Shown: piece by piece, positions 17,384 through 24,808 of the stretch
How the letters are laid out: each line of letters begins with the position of its first letter
How positions within the stretch are numbered: position 1 is the stretch's first letter
Source: an uncultured Chloroflexota bacterium
Lineage (GTDB): Bacteria > Chloroflexota > Anaerolineae > Caldilineales > Caldilineaceae
Reading direction: 5' to 3'
DNA length: 24,808 nucleotides
Assembly (NCBI GenBank): GCA_903879975.1
Contig: CAIRNL010000088.1
Location: forward strand, 1-24,808
Notes under the pieces: model-generated
The model's input: only the letters and a program-made list of their open reading frames with translations
Database searches by the model: none
What the model was told of the DNA's origin: nothing
Made by a program: the position numbers and the translations under genes

Positions 17384-19186
17384 GTGAGACGAAACCATGC
17401 TCCCAGATTCACCCGCACTGCGCTGTGGCTGACGCTGCTGCTGCTCGTGGCGATGTTGGTGCAGGCGTGCGCGCCGGCAGCACCTGCCACTGAGTCGAGC
17501 GCTGCGCCAGAGGCTGCTGCGCCAGGCGAACCGGTCAAGAATGTGCTGGGCAAGGAGATGCCAGCCGACGCGGCCCCACTCGATCAGCAGGTGCTGGTAT
17601 TCCCCTACAGCGGCTGGAAAACCTTCACAACGGTCGACTTCTTCCAGTCCGTCTACGAGCGCGCAGATGCGATTGCCGATATCCTCTCCGACCCGTTGGT
17701 GCGCCTGGACAAGAACTTCCAGCCGCAGCCGGCTGCGGCCACCGAATGGTCGGTCGACGACAGCGGTCTGGTCTGGACCTTCAAGCTCGATCCCAACCTG
17801 ATGTGGAACGATGGCACACCGGTCACCGCCGATGACTACGTCGCCACATTCCAGTATGGCGCCGACCCGGCCCACGCCTGGGATTTCTCGTGGTACTACC
17901 AGGGTGTGCTCAAGAACTGGACGCAGGCTGTCGGCGGCGAGGTGTCGCCGCAGGAGATCGGCGTGCGCGCAGTGGATGCCAACACACTCGAATTCACGAC
18001 CGAGATACCGGCCCCCTTCCTGCCGGCAATGCTGCTCTACTCCAATACCCTGCAGAAGAAGGCGCTCGAAGAGCACGGCGGCCTCTACAACTCGGATGTT
18101 GCGACTTCTGTTTCGTCCGGCCCGTACAAGCTGGTGGAATGGACCAAGGATCAGCGCCTTGTCTACGAGATCAACGAGCAGTACAAGGGCACCAATATAC
18201 CCTACATCCAGCGCATCGTTGTCACCAATATTGGCCAGCCGTCGCAGTTGCTGCCGGCCTACGAAGCCAACGAGATCGACTTCGTCAACGGCGGCGGTAC
18301 CCTCTCACCCGCTGACCTGGAGATCATCGCTGCCGATCCAGCGCTCAACGAAGAGTACCACCCGCACTACGGCGACTTCCGCACCTACTACTTCGCTTTT
18401 GACAACACACAGCCACCCTTCGACAACCCCCTGGTGCGCCAAGCCTTTGCCCACGTGCTCGACCGCGATGCGATCACAGCCAACATTCTGAAACGCCAGG
18501 GTATTTCGGCCTATTCGTTCCTGGCCCCAGGCTTCCCGGCTTCCAACTCGGCGGCTTTTGCCGAAACCTGGCCGCTGAACATCGAGCAGGCGAAGCAACT
18601 GCTGGCCGATGCCGGCTATCCCAACGGCGAAGGCTTCCCGCCGCTGACGCTCAAGTTGCGCGGCGAAGGCCCGGCTCCGACTGCCGTTGCGCAGGCCTAT
18701 GCCTCGGCGCTCAAAGAGAACCTGGGTATCGATGTCGAAGTGACGAACATGGATTTCAAGGCGTACATGGAAGAGATGAACGCCAAGCCGACGCAGATCC
18801 AGTTTACACTCATCTCCTACGGCATGGACTACCTGGACCCAAGCAACATGCTCGGCGTCTTCCTGAGCGGCGGGCGCCATCCGTGGTCGAACGCCGAGTA
18901 CGACGCGCTGGTCAAGGAAGCGTCGAGCTTCCTGGGCGATCCGGCGGAGCGAACCAAGATGTTCCAGGATGCAGAGAAGATCCTGGTGGACGATGCAGCC
19001 TTTATCTTTGCCTACCACCAGACCCCAGGCGACCTGATCAAGCCGTACTTGAAAGGGCCGGCACTGGAACCGGATGCCAACGGCGTGTCGGCATGGCACT
19101 GGCCCGGCTTCTCCAGCTTCAGTGACCTGCCCTCGGGCGTGTACATCTCCAGCGATGTAAGCAACTACCGGCAGGCGCCCGACTAG
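17384..19186 (+). CDS. Oligopeptide/dipeptide-type ABC transporter substrate-binding lipoprotein (family 5)
   Basis: The protein has 600 residues. GTG 17384 is preferred because AAGGAG (17369-17374) sits nine bases upstream and the signal peptide begins there. The signal peptide ends in the lipobox LVQAC (Cys29), then an Ala/Pro tether. The family 5 binding-protein fold is clear: DPLVRLDKNFQPQPAAATEW, VWTFKLDPNLMWNDGTPVTADD, then a ligand-binding region with NPLVRQAFAHVLDRDAI (the signature helix), and AKQLLADAGYPNGEGFPP. Ligands of this family include peptides, nickel and sugars or opines, so peptide specificity is only a default. A 72-base spacer with a 20-bp inverted repeat leads to the permease genes. 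Confidence 0.93.
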   Translation: MRRNHAPRFTRTALWLTLLLLVAMLVQACAPAAPATESSAAPEAAAPGEPVKNVLGKEMPADAAPLDQQVLVFPYSGWKTFTTVDFFQSVYERADAIADILSDPLVRLDKNFQPQPAAATEWSVDDSGLVWTFKLDPNLMWNDGTPVTADDYVATFQYGADPAHAWDFSWYYQGVLKNWTQAVGGEVSPQEIGVRAVDANTLEFTTEIPAPFLPAMLLYSNTLQKKALEEHGGLYNSDVATSVSSGPYKLVEWTKDQRLVYEINEQYKGTNIPYIQRIVVTNIGQPSQLLPAYEANEIDFVNGGGTLSPADLEIIAADPALNEEYHPHYGDFRTYYFAFDNTQPPFDNPLVRQAFAHVLDRDAITANILKRQGISAYSFLAPGFPASNSAAFAETWPLNIEQAKQLLADAGYPNGEGFPPLTLKLRGEGPAPTAVAQAYASALKENLGIDVEVTNMDFKAYMEEMNAKPTQIQFTLISYGMDYLDPSNMLGVFLSGGRHPWSNAEYDALVKEASSFLGDPAERTKMFQDAEKILVDDAAFIFAYHQTPGDLIKPYLKGPALEPDANGVSAWHWPGFSSFSDLPSGVYISSDVSNYRQAPD

Positions 19187-19197
19187 CCCTATTTCGA

Positions 19198-19244
19198 ATC
19201 TCGAATCTCCAATCTCAGCAACCTTGAGATTGGAGATTCGAGAT
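19198..19244. repeat. Perfect 20-bp inverted repeat between binding-protein and permease genes
   Basis: The left arm 19198-19217 and right arm 19225-19244 are exact reverse complements with a 7-base loop (GCAACCT). It starts 11 bases after the binding-protein stop and ends 14 bases before the permease ATG. The arms themselves repeat the unit GAATCTC/AATCTC. No T-tract follows. Its RNA stem would sit against the ribosome site of the permease gene. Confidence 0.85.
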
Positions 19245-19258
19245 GACAGGTGCAACCA

Positions 19259-20191
19259 ATGGCTCGCTACCTTCTAGGCCGACTCGCTGGGATTCTCATC
19301 GTCTTCTTCCTCGTGAGCGTAGTGATCTTTCTGCTCATGCACGCCATCCCAGGTGGCCCCTACAACGAAGACAAAGTGCCGCTCTCGCCGGAGGCCAAAG
19401 CCAACTACCTGCGCAAATATGGGCTGGATCGGCCGTTGGTCGAGCAGTATCTGCTCTACATGGGCAACGTCCTGCGCGGGGATTTCGGCGTACCCTTCCA
19501 AAGCCCGACCGAAACGGTGACGGGGCTCATTGCGCGCACCTGGCCGGTAAGCGCATCGCTCGGCTTTGCCGCCTTGCTGGTAGCGATCCCGTCGGGCCTT
19601 CTGCTCGGAATTCTGGCTGCCACACGCCAGAATTCTTGGCTGGATTATGCCGCCTCGGCGACCTCTACGCTGGGACTGACCGTGCCCAACTTCGTTGTAG
19701 CGGTATGGCTGGTGCTGCTCTTTGCCGTGCAGTTGAAGTGGCTGCCTACAGGGGGATGGGGTGAGTGGCATCACTACATTATGCCAGTGACAGCGCTGGC
19801 GCTGGCGCCGATGGCGCTGACTGCTCGCTACACACGCACGAGCATCCTTGAGGTGTCCCGCTCAGACTTCATTCGCACCGCGCGTGCCAAGGGGCTATCC
19901 AGCCGCCAGATCATGATGCGCCATACGCTGCGCAACGCGTTGATTCCGCTCATCACCGTACTAGGCCCGCAGATTCCGAACCTCATCACGGGCACAATTT
20001 TCATCGAGAGTATTTTTCGTGTGCCGGGGCTGGGTAAATTTTTTGTGACCAGCATCCTGGGTCGTGACTACCCAATGATCATGGCGCTGATGCTCCTGGT
20101 CGCCGTAGTATGGTCGATGGTCTATCTCATCACAGATATTCTCTACACAGTGGTTGATCCGCGCGTGCGGCTGGGGAAAAGCAGGTCATGA
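19259..20191 (+). CDS. Oligopeptide/dipeptide ABC transporter permease, DppB/OppB type
   Basis: The protein has 310 residues. ATG 19259 is chosen because the family begins MARYLLGRL; GTG 19250 is in frame but overlaps the weak ACAGG ribosome site. Landmarks are the first helix (about 8-27) followed by HAIPGGPYN, RKYGLDRPLVEQYLLYMGNVLRGDFG, the helix block from PVSASLGFAALLV, and the EAA-type loop SDFIRTARAKGLSSRQIMMRHTLRNALIPLI, then IESIFRVPGLGKFFV. It forms the inner-membrane channel together with the DppC-type permease that overlaps its stop codon by four bases (ATGA). Confidence 0.95.
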   Translation: MARYLLGRLAGILIVFFLVSVVIFLLMHAIPGGPYNEDKVPLSPEAKANYLRKYGLDRPLVEQYLLYMGNVLRGDFGVPFQSPTETVTGLIARTWPVSASLGFAALLVAIPSGLLLGILAATRQNSWLDYAASATSTLGLTVPNFVVAVWLVLLFAVQLKWLPTGGWGEWHHYIMPVTALALAPMALTARYTRTSILEVSRSDFIRTARAKGLSSRQIMMRHTLRNALIPLITVLGPQIPNLITGTIFIESIFRVPGLGKFFVTSILGRDYPMIMALMLLVAVVWSMVYLITDILYTVVDPRVRLGKSRS

Positions 20192-21090
20192 GTACTTCGA
20201 CGACTGTGGCGTCCGGTCAGCCGGTCACGGTACAACCAGGGGTGCGGCAACGCACTCTGCTCGGCGATGCGGCACGGCGCTTTACACGGAACAAACTAGC
20301 GCTGGTCGGCCTCTTGATCGTGACGGCACTCATTCTGGCGGCGATCTTCGCCGACTGGATTGCACCCTACCCGTATGATGCGGCTGACCCCGTGAGCGCG
20401 CTGCAGTTTCCCAGCCGCGAGCATTGGATGGGCACAGACGAAGTCGGTCGCGATGTCTACTCGCGCATCGTCTACGGCACACGCATTTCGCTCTCCGTCG
20501 GCCTTGGCGTCATGGCGATCGCCCTGCTGATCGGCCTTCCCTTGGGCCTGCTGGCTGGGTTGGCCGGCGGAGCGATCGACTACATCATCATGCGCATCGT
20601 CGAGGTTTTCACTGCCATCCCCGTGCTCATGTTGGCGCTGCTGCTGATCTCAGTCTTTGGCGGCGGGCTCTACAACGTGATCCTGGCGCTGGGTATTGTC
20701 GCTTGGCTGGATGCGTGCCGCCTGCTGCGCGCGCAGTTGCTCTCCCTGCGCGAGCGCGACTTTGTCCTCGCCGCCCAGACCGTGGGCGCCAACAAGATTC
20801 ATATCGCGATCCGCCATCTGCTGCCCAATGCAGTGGCGCCGCTCATTGTGGCCGTGACCATTGGCATCCCGGTGGCAATCTTCGCCGAGGCAGGGCTTTC
20901 CTTCTTGGGTTTGGGTATCAACGACCCCATTCCAAGCTGGGGCAAGATGGTGGGAAACTCGCTGTCGTACATGCGCGTCTACTGGTACCTAGGGGTCTTT
21001 CCCACACTGGCGATTGCCTTCACCCTGCTGGGGTTCACCTTTTTCGGCGACGGCCTGCGGGATGCGTTTGACGTCTCAGCCAACCACTGA
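20188..21090 (+). CDS. Oligopeptide/dipeptide ABC transporter permease, DppC/OppC type
   Basis: The protein has 300 residues and starts at the ATGA overlap with the upstream permease gene, which implies translational coupling. Landmarks are RRFTRNKLALVGLLIV (N-terminal helix), HWMGTDEVGRDVYSRIVYGTR, the EAA-type loop LRERDFVLAAQTVGANKIHIAIRHLLPN, FAEAGLSFLGLG and PSWGKMVGNS, all diagnostic for OppC/DppC. No DppD or DppF ATPase gene follows; instead there is a 270-base gap and an unrelated regulator. The ATPase must be encoded elsewhere or be shared. Confidence 0.95.
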   Translation: MSTSTTVASGQPVTVQPGVRQRTLLGDAARRFTRNKLALVGLLIVTALILAAIFADWIAPYPYDAADPVSALQFPSREHWMGTDEVGRDVYSRIVYGTRISLSVGLGVMAIALLIGLPLGLLAGLAGGAIDYIIMRIVEVFTAIPVLMLALLLISVFGGGLYNVILALGIVAWLDACRLLRAQLLSLRERDFVLAAQTVGANKIHIAIRHLLPNAVAPLIVAVTIGIPVAIFAEAGLSFLGLGINDPIPSWGKMVGNSLSYMRVYWYLGVFPTLAIAFTLLGFTFFGDGLRDAFDVSANH

Positions 21091-21364
21091 CGCCCACCGA
21101 TTGCACCGAAACAAAATCGTACTGCCTTTTGGGAAACCCAGCAGCAGGAACATGCCGAAGCCCAGCACAAGCAGGGTACCGGCGACCCAGAGCACTGGCC
21201 GTCCGGGGCACAGCGCCACCCGGCCACGCCGAGACCCACATGCTACCCCGCTCCAGAATGCCGGCGTTCGACCCGCCCAGCCATCGACTCTTCTGTGAGA
21301 TGTGCATGAACTGCAGCATCAAGGGGCAGTCAACTCAGTATCGTACGAAAGCAGCAAACCGTCC

Positions 21365-22744
21365 ATGCCATTGACACTGCGTCTCCTGAACGGCGGCGGC
21401 TATATGCGCCGCCACGACATCGAGAATATCCTGCGCCATCTTTACGCCATGCAATGCGTGGAGATCGTCGGCATGAGCAACATTGGCAAGTCTGCGCTGA
21501 TGCGGCTGTTAGCCCAGCCCGACGTCTGGGTACAGGAATTGGGTGAGGCGGCGCAGGAGTTTCTGCCAGTCTATATCGACTGCAACCGCATCCTGGATCT
21601 GACCGAGCAGGGCTTCTGCGAGCTGGTGCTGCGTTGCCTGCAGGAGGCCAGTCCGAGCCTGGCCGTGTTGCCGGAGTTGGTGCACGCGTACGACACGCTG
21701 ATCGCACCGGCCAGCGACTTCCAGGTGCCGCTCAGCTTCAGCCGCGGCTTGACGACTGCGCTCGCATCAAACCCGCGCAAGTTGGTGCTTCTCTTCGACG
21801 AATTCGACGATCCCTACCGGCATGTTGACCCGCGCGTCTTTCTCAACCTGCGTGCCGTGCAGGATCGCCACAGTGCACAGCTGGCTTTTGTCACCGCCAG
21901 CGGCCGGCCACTGACGACACTGAACACAGACAGCCGTCATGGCGAGTTCGCTGAACTCTTCAGCCACCGATCGTGGTATCTGGCGCCGCTGACGAGACCG
22001 GACACCGAGCTCCAAGTGCGCCGATTCATGACTGCGTACGAGGCGCCTTTCACAACGGCCGATATCGACTTCATCTACCAATGGAGTGGCGGCCACCCGC
22101 GCATGGTGGAAGGGGTCTGCCGCGTGCTTCACAGCGCCCTCGAGGCAGCCGAACCGCCGCCGGCCGATGCCATGGAGCGCTGGCATTTTCACCGGAAGAC
22201 CGCGGGCGCATTGGTGTCCGACGACTATCTGGTGCGCGAGTGCAGCAAGATCTGGGAAGAATCGACGCCCGCAGAGCAGGTCGAGCTGGCAGGCCTGGGC
22301 ATCGCCGATCATGAACCGGATCGCACCATCATCGACGAGTTGCTGCGCCGCCACGTCCTCAACCGGGTCGAGAGCAGGCCGCAGATCTTCTGCCGCCTGC
22401 TCGCCGAATATATCCAGCGCCGCAGTGCGGCGGAAGCGCCTGGGTCGACCACGATCTGGGTAGACACAGCCAGTGGCGCTGTACTGGTGAACGGCACACC
22501 CGCTGAGACGCTGACTGCGCTGGAATACAAACTCATCCTGTTGCTCTTCCAAAACCGCAACAAGATCGTAGACAAGTATCAAATTGTCACCGACGTCTGG
22601 GGAGAAAGCTATATCGGCGAAGTCGACGACGCGCGCATCGAGAAGCTGATCAGCCGCCTGCGCCAGAAGATAGAACCCGACCCGGCGTCGCCGGCCTTCT
22701 TAACCACCGTGCGTGGGCGCGGGTATCGGCTGGTTGTGGAATAG
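21365..22744 (+). CDS. AAA/STAND-like ATPase with C-terminal OmpR/PhoB-type winged helix
   Basis: The protein is 459 residues from ATG 21365 (MPLTLRLLNGGG); GTG 21302 is an in-frame alternative, and neither has a clear ribosome site. The N-terminal ATPase has Walker A GMSNIGKS (36-43), a Walker B segment KLVLLFDEFDD (139-149) and a sensor-like FVTASGRPL. A helical lid-like region follows (GGHPRMVEGVCRVL, as in archaeal-type/STAND ATPases). The last 100 residues are a Trans_reg_C winged helix: LTALEYKLILLLF, then DDARIEKLISRLRQKIEPD (recognition region) and TVRGRGYRL. So an ATP-driven switch is joined directly to a response-regulator-type DNA-binding head, with no receiver or sensor domain. 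It is probably a one-component transcription regulator; signal and targets are unknown. Confidence 0.85.
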   Translation: MPLTLRLLNGGGYMRRHDIENILRHLYAMQCVEIVGMSNIGKSALMRLLAQPDVWVQELGEAAQEFLPVYIDCNRILDLTEQGFCELVLRCLQEASPSLAVLPELVHAYDTLIAPASDFQVPLSFSRGLTTALASNPRKLVLLFDEFDDPYRHVDPRVFLNLRAVQDRHSAQLAFVTASGRPLTTLNTDSRHGEFAELFSHRSWYLAPLTRPDTELQVRRFMTAYEAPFTTADIDFIYQWSGGHPRMVEGVCRVLHSALEAAEPPPADAMERWHFHRKTAGALVSDDYLVRECSKIWEESTPAEQVELAGLGIADHEPDRTIIDELLRRHVLNRVESRPQIFCRLLAEYIQRRSAAEAPGSTTIWVDTASGAVLVNGTPAETLTALEYKLILLLFQNRNKIVDKYQIVTDVWGESYIGEVDDARIEKLISRLRQKIEPDPASPAFLTTVRGRGYRLVVE

Positions 22745-22778
22745 CACCGTCCAAAATTGGCAGAGTCGCCATCAGAAT

Positions 22779-22808
22779 TTGTCCGGTGCAACGCCTTCCC
22801 GCTATACT
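22779..22808 (+). promoter_or_regulatory. Probable promoter of the two-helix membrane protein gene
   Basis: TTGTCC (22779-22784) and TATACT (22803-22808) are 18 bases apart, giving a leader of about 50 bases before the start at 22865. It lies just after the stop of the ATPase-regulator gene. Confidence 0.5.
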
Positions 22809-22864
22809 GTGCGACAGAAATCACAAATCCTTCCCAGCAACGCGCTTTCCAAAGGGGAGAACGT

Positions 22865-23422
22865 ATGGCTGAAACAGCCGAAAGCACCAACCTACCTGTC
22901 CAATCAGCGCTGGCTAGAGATGTCATCGTTTTCGGTGGGGAAACACGCAACATGGCCATGGGCATCGCCATGCTCGGCGGTGGTCTGGCCGCATTCATTG
23001 CCGGCCTCACACGCACCTTCTTTGCTGAAGCGATGGCTTGGACGTTTATCGCCTGGGGCGCTTTCTTTCTCTACAGCGATCTTCTGCTCGCCACACGGCG
23101 CTTCATCCTCAGCGACGAGGGGCTCGATATAAAAATCCCTTTCCGCTTTTGGTCGCGCGACAAGAAGTGGGCATGGAAAAACATCAACCGCATGGACATC
23201 AAGGTAGATCGCCGCAGCACGCATGCCAAGGATTGTGAGTTGCAGGTGCACCATCAGTACCCCGGTGAAATTACGCTCGATCGCGAAGATCGCAACTTTG
23301 ATGCGGAACTGGCCATGCTGATTATTGCACGCGCGGGCCTTCGCCCTCACGGAGAAGCTGTCGGTGTAGATTTGGCGAATCTGCCATTCGGCAAATCGGT
23401 CACGCTCACCTGGAAGAAGTAG
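22865..23422 (+). CDS. Small membrane protein with PH-like C-terminal domain, function unknown
   Basis: The protein has 185 residues. ATG 22865 is set by GGGGAG a few bases upstream and a promoter at 22779. Two transmembrane helices (about residues 30-49 and 55-76) form a hairpin. The following soluble part, RRFILSDEGLDIKIPFRFW then KKWAWKNINRMDIKVDRR, has the strand order seen in bacterial PH-like domains, in which a helical hairpin precedes a beta barrel. The remainder (about 115-185) contains beta strands and one helix (DAELAMLIIARAGLRP). No catalytic motif is visible. Orientation by the positive residues suggests the domain is cytosolic. I do not recognise a named family with confidence. 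Confidence 0.75.
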   Translation: MAETAESTNLPVQSALARDVIVFGGETRNMAMGIAMLGGGLAAFIAGLTRTFFAEAMAWTFIAWGAFFLYSDLLLATRRFILSDEGLDIKIPFRFWSRDKKWAWKNINRMDIKVDRRSTHAKDCELQVHHQYPGEITLDREDRNFDAELAMLIIARAGLRPHGEAVGVDLANLPFGKSVTLTWKK

Positions 23423-23444
23423 TCTCCCCATTCGTCAAAAGTAA

Positions 23445-23476
23445 GCCGCCGGATCGACACGACAAGGTCCGGCGGC
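23445..23476. terminator. Bidirectional hairpin terminator between convergent genes
   Basis: GCCGCCGGA (23445-23453) pairs perfectly with TCCGGCGGC (23468-23476) across a 14-base loop. On the plus strand CTCTTGTT follows; on the minus strand TTACTTTT follows, so it is the better terminator for the fructose-bisphosphatase gene. It lies in the 77-base gap between convergent stop codons. Confidence 0.7.
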
Positions 23477-23499
23477 CTCTTGTTGAGTTCAGGTAGCAC

Positions 23500-24543
23500 T
23501 CATGCTGCCACAGTGACCTGGTCGTAACGACGGATGAAGGATTCAGCTTGTTCGACCAGAATGCGATTGCCAATAAACAGGGGGACGCGCATGTGTAAGC
23601 GCGCAGGCTCCACATCCAGGATGGCCTGCGTGCCGTCCGATGCGGAGCCGCCCGCCTGATCGATCAAAAATGCGAGCGGGCCTGCTTCGTAGACAAGGCG
23701 CAACTTGCCGCCAGGCTTCTTCGGATCCTTGTTGTCGGCTGGGTAATAGAAAACGCCCCCAGAGAGCAAATTGCGGTGAAAATCAGCCACCAGCGAACCA
23801 ATATAGCGCAACGATAGGCCCTTCTTTTCCGGCGTATCGCGCTGCAGCCAATCGGTATATGCCTGCACACCCGGCGTCCAGAAAGGTTGGTAGCCCTGAT
23901 TGGTGCTGTAATACTTCGGCCGGGCCGGCAGCTTGATGTTGGGATGTGAAAGCAGGAATTCGCCGATGGCCGGGTCGAGTGTGAAACCGTGCACGCCATT
24001 GCCGGTCGAATAGACCATCATCGTGCTGGCGCCATAGAGAATGTAGCCAGCCGCCACCAGGTTACGTGCCGGCTGGAGAACATCCTGCAGTGTGCCGGGA
24101 CCACTCGTTGTCTTGCGCCGATAGATCCCGAAAATCGTTCCGATACTCACGTTCATATCGATGTTCGATGAGCCATCCAGCGGGTCAAAAACCAGTACAT
24201 ACGGCCCCACCGAGAAGCGGCTGGGGATAGGGATAATCTCTTCTTCTTCCGAGGCCATGACTGCCAGACGTCCCGTGTGATCGTTGAGGCGGAAAATAGT
24301 GCGCTGGGCAAAGACATCGAGTTTCTGTACTTCCTCGCCCTGTACGTTCTCTTCACCCGCACTGCCGAGAATCTCAGCTAGCCCGGCGCGCGTCGTCTTG
24401 CTCGTAATAATCTTTGCCGCCAATGCCATGTCATACAGAATGTTGGTGAGCGTGCCCGTTGCTGCGGGATGGGCCTGCTGCTGATCAAGAATGAAGCGCT
24501 CAATCGTCACCAACTTGCCGTGGTATTCCTGCATGTCCGCCAT
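23500..24543 (-). CDS. fbp: Fructose-1,6-bisphosphatase class I
   Basis: The enzyme removes the 1-phosphate of fructose 1,6-bisphosphate in the cytosol, the committed step of gluconeogenesis and of the Calvin cycle. The protein has 347 residues. Of three in-frame ATGs, 24543 is chosen because GGAGG lies six bases upstream; 24546 would leave only three. Landmarks: the metal-binding acidic run ASEEEE (97-102), VFDPLDGSSNIDMNVSIG with Asp120 and Asp123, and the FBPase active-site signature GKLRLVYEAGPLAFLIDQAGG region. Tyr/Arg contacts of the substrate site (YIGSLVADFHRNL, then GGVFYYPAD) are present. Allosteric AMP regulation cannot be judged. It stands divergent from an IclR-type regulator, which may control it. 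Confidence 0.96.
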   Translation of the reverse strand: MADMQEYHGKLVTIERFILDQQQAHPAATGTLTNILYDMALAAKIITSKTTRAGLAEILGSAGEENVQGEEVQKLDVFAQRTIFRLNDHTGRLAVMASEEEEIIPIPSRFSVGPYVLVFDPLDGSSNIDMNVSIGTIFGIYRRKTTSGPGTLQDVLQPARNLVAAGYILYGASTMMVYSTGNGVHGFTLDPAIGEFLLSHPNIKLPARPKYYSTNQGYQPFWTPGVQAYTDWLQRDTPEKKGLSLRYIGSLVADFHRNLLSGGVFYYPADNKDPKKPGGKLRLVYEAGPLAFLIDQAGGSASDGTQAILDVEPARLHMRVPLFIGNRILVEQAESFIRRYDQVTVAA

Positions 24544-24595
24544 CATGGACCTCCAACCCACCCTTTTGTTGTCCTTGAAGTGATCGCTATTGTGA

Positions 24596-24604
24596 AGTAT
24601 AGCA
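24596..24604 (-). promoter_or_regulatory. Possible extended -10 promoter of fbp
   Basis: On the minus strand TGCTATACT (24604-24596) is an extended -10 motif. No good -35 box is found 16-18 bases upstream. It lies about 50 bases before the fbp start codon. Confidence 0.4.
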
Positions 24605-24653
24605 CGGCGCCAGCGATCCAGGTGTCGGCGGCAATGTGCACTAGGAAAGGCGT

Positions 24654-24683
24654 TTGACAGCCACGCGTGCGAGCTGCTATACT
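24654..24683 (+). promoter_or_regulatory. Strong sigma70-type promoter of the IclR-type regulator gene
   Basis: A perfect TTGACA (24654-24659) and TATACT (24678-24683) are 18 bases apart, about 50 bases before the regulator start. It is divergent from the fbp promoter. A direct repeat CATATT-GAAA-CATATT follows in the leader and could be an operator. Confidence 0.7.
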
Positions 24684-24731
24684 TGAATTCGTTCGCCATA
24701 TTGAAACATATTCACATACATAAACTAGTCA

Positions 24732-24808
24732 ATGAACCATTCTGGACAACCCGAAGGGGTGAAATCGGCGTTGCGCGTCCTGGACATCTTTGAATTACTG
24801 GCGCATCA
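24732..24808 (+). CDS. IclR-family transcriptional regulator, N-terminal fragment
   Basis: Only the first 25 codons are in the window; the gene runs off the right edge. After a short leader of residues the frame reads GVKSALRVLDIFELLAH, the first helix of the IclR winged helix-turn-helix (typically a V-x-S-x-x-R-x-L-x-I-L-E-x-L pattern). No clear ribosome site precedes ATG 24732. The strong upstream promoter and the divergent fbp gene suggest autoregulation and possibly control of fbp. Family call is from a short stretch, so moderate. Confidence 0.65.
   Translation, partial: MNHSGQPEGVKSALRVLDIFELLAH

Overview
The window reads as a chromosomal segment of a GC-rich Chloroflexota bacterium, most likely from the Caldilinea/Anaerolineae side. 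This placement is inferred from style: solute-binding lipoproteins with Ala/Pro-rich linkers after the lipobox cysteine, secreted cohesin-like proteins with calcium-binding aspartate repeats and short Leu-Pro C-terminal tails, a DUF4013 membrane protein, and good sigma70-type promoters in a background of about 60% GC. No rRNA, tRNA, CRISPR array, transposase or phage gene was seen.

Layout. Positions 1-1858 hold two paralogous secreted cohesin-like proteins (the first cut by the window edge), separated by a spacer with two strong palindromic hairpins. Positions 1993-6843 hold the tRNA epoxyqueuosine reductase QueG, a DUF4013 membrane protein, a class III PLP aminotransferase of the glutamate-1-semialdehyde aminomutase type, and a small receiver protein without its phosphoacceptor aspartate. 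Two minus-strand genes follow (6941-8786): a sulfite-oxidase-like molybdopterin enzyme and a carbamoyltransferase resembling the knotted N-acylornithine/YgeW group more than true ornithine carbamoyltransferase. On the plus strand (9066-11403) come a MaoC hydratase, a membrane-anchored Cas4-like nuclease domain protein, and a MobA-YbaK fusion. The last converges on a zinc-ribbon membrane protein so tightly that the stop codons share a CTAG.

Transport block. Positions 12433-17240 form a complete polar amino acid ABC importer (binding protein, two permeases, ATPase) behind a strong promoter and a 260-base leader. Positions 17384-21090 encode an oligopeptide/dipeptide-type binding protein and two permeases with no ATPase gene alongside. 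In both sets a long inverted repeat lies between the binding-protein gene and the first permease gene, a layout suited to making more binding protein than permease.

The right end (21365-24808) carries an ATPase with a C-terminal OmpR-type winged helix, a two-helix membrane protein, class I fructose-1,6-bisphosphatase on the minus strand, and the first codons of an IclR-type regulator diverging from it.

Most unusual points: an SdrD-B/Cna-B-like extracellular domain built into an amino acid permease; the MobA-YbaK fusion with a possible internal start; the ATPase-winged helix regulator; the degenerate receiver; and the palindromic spacers.
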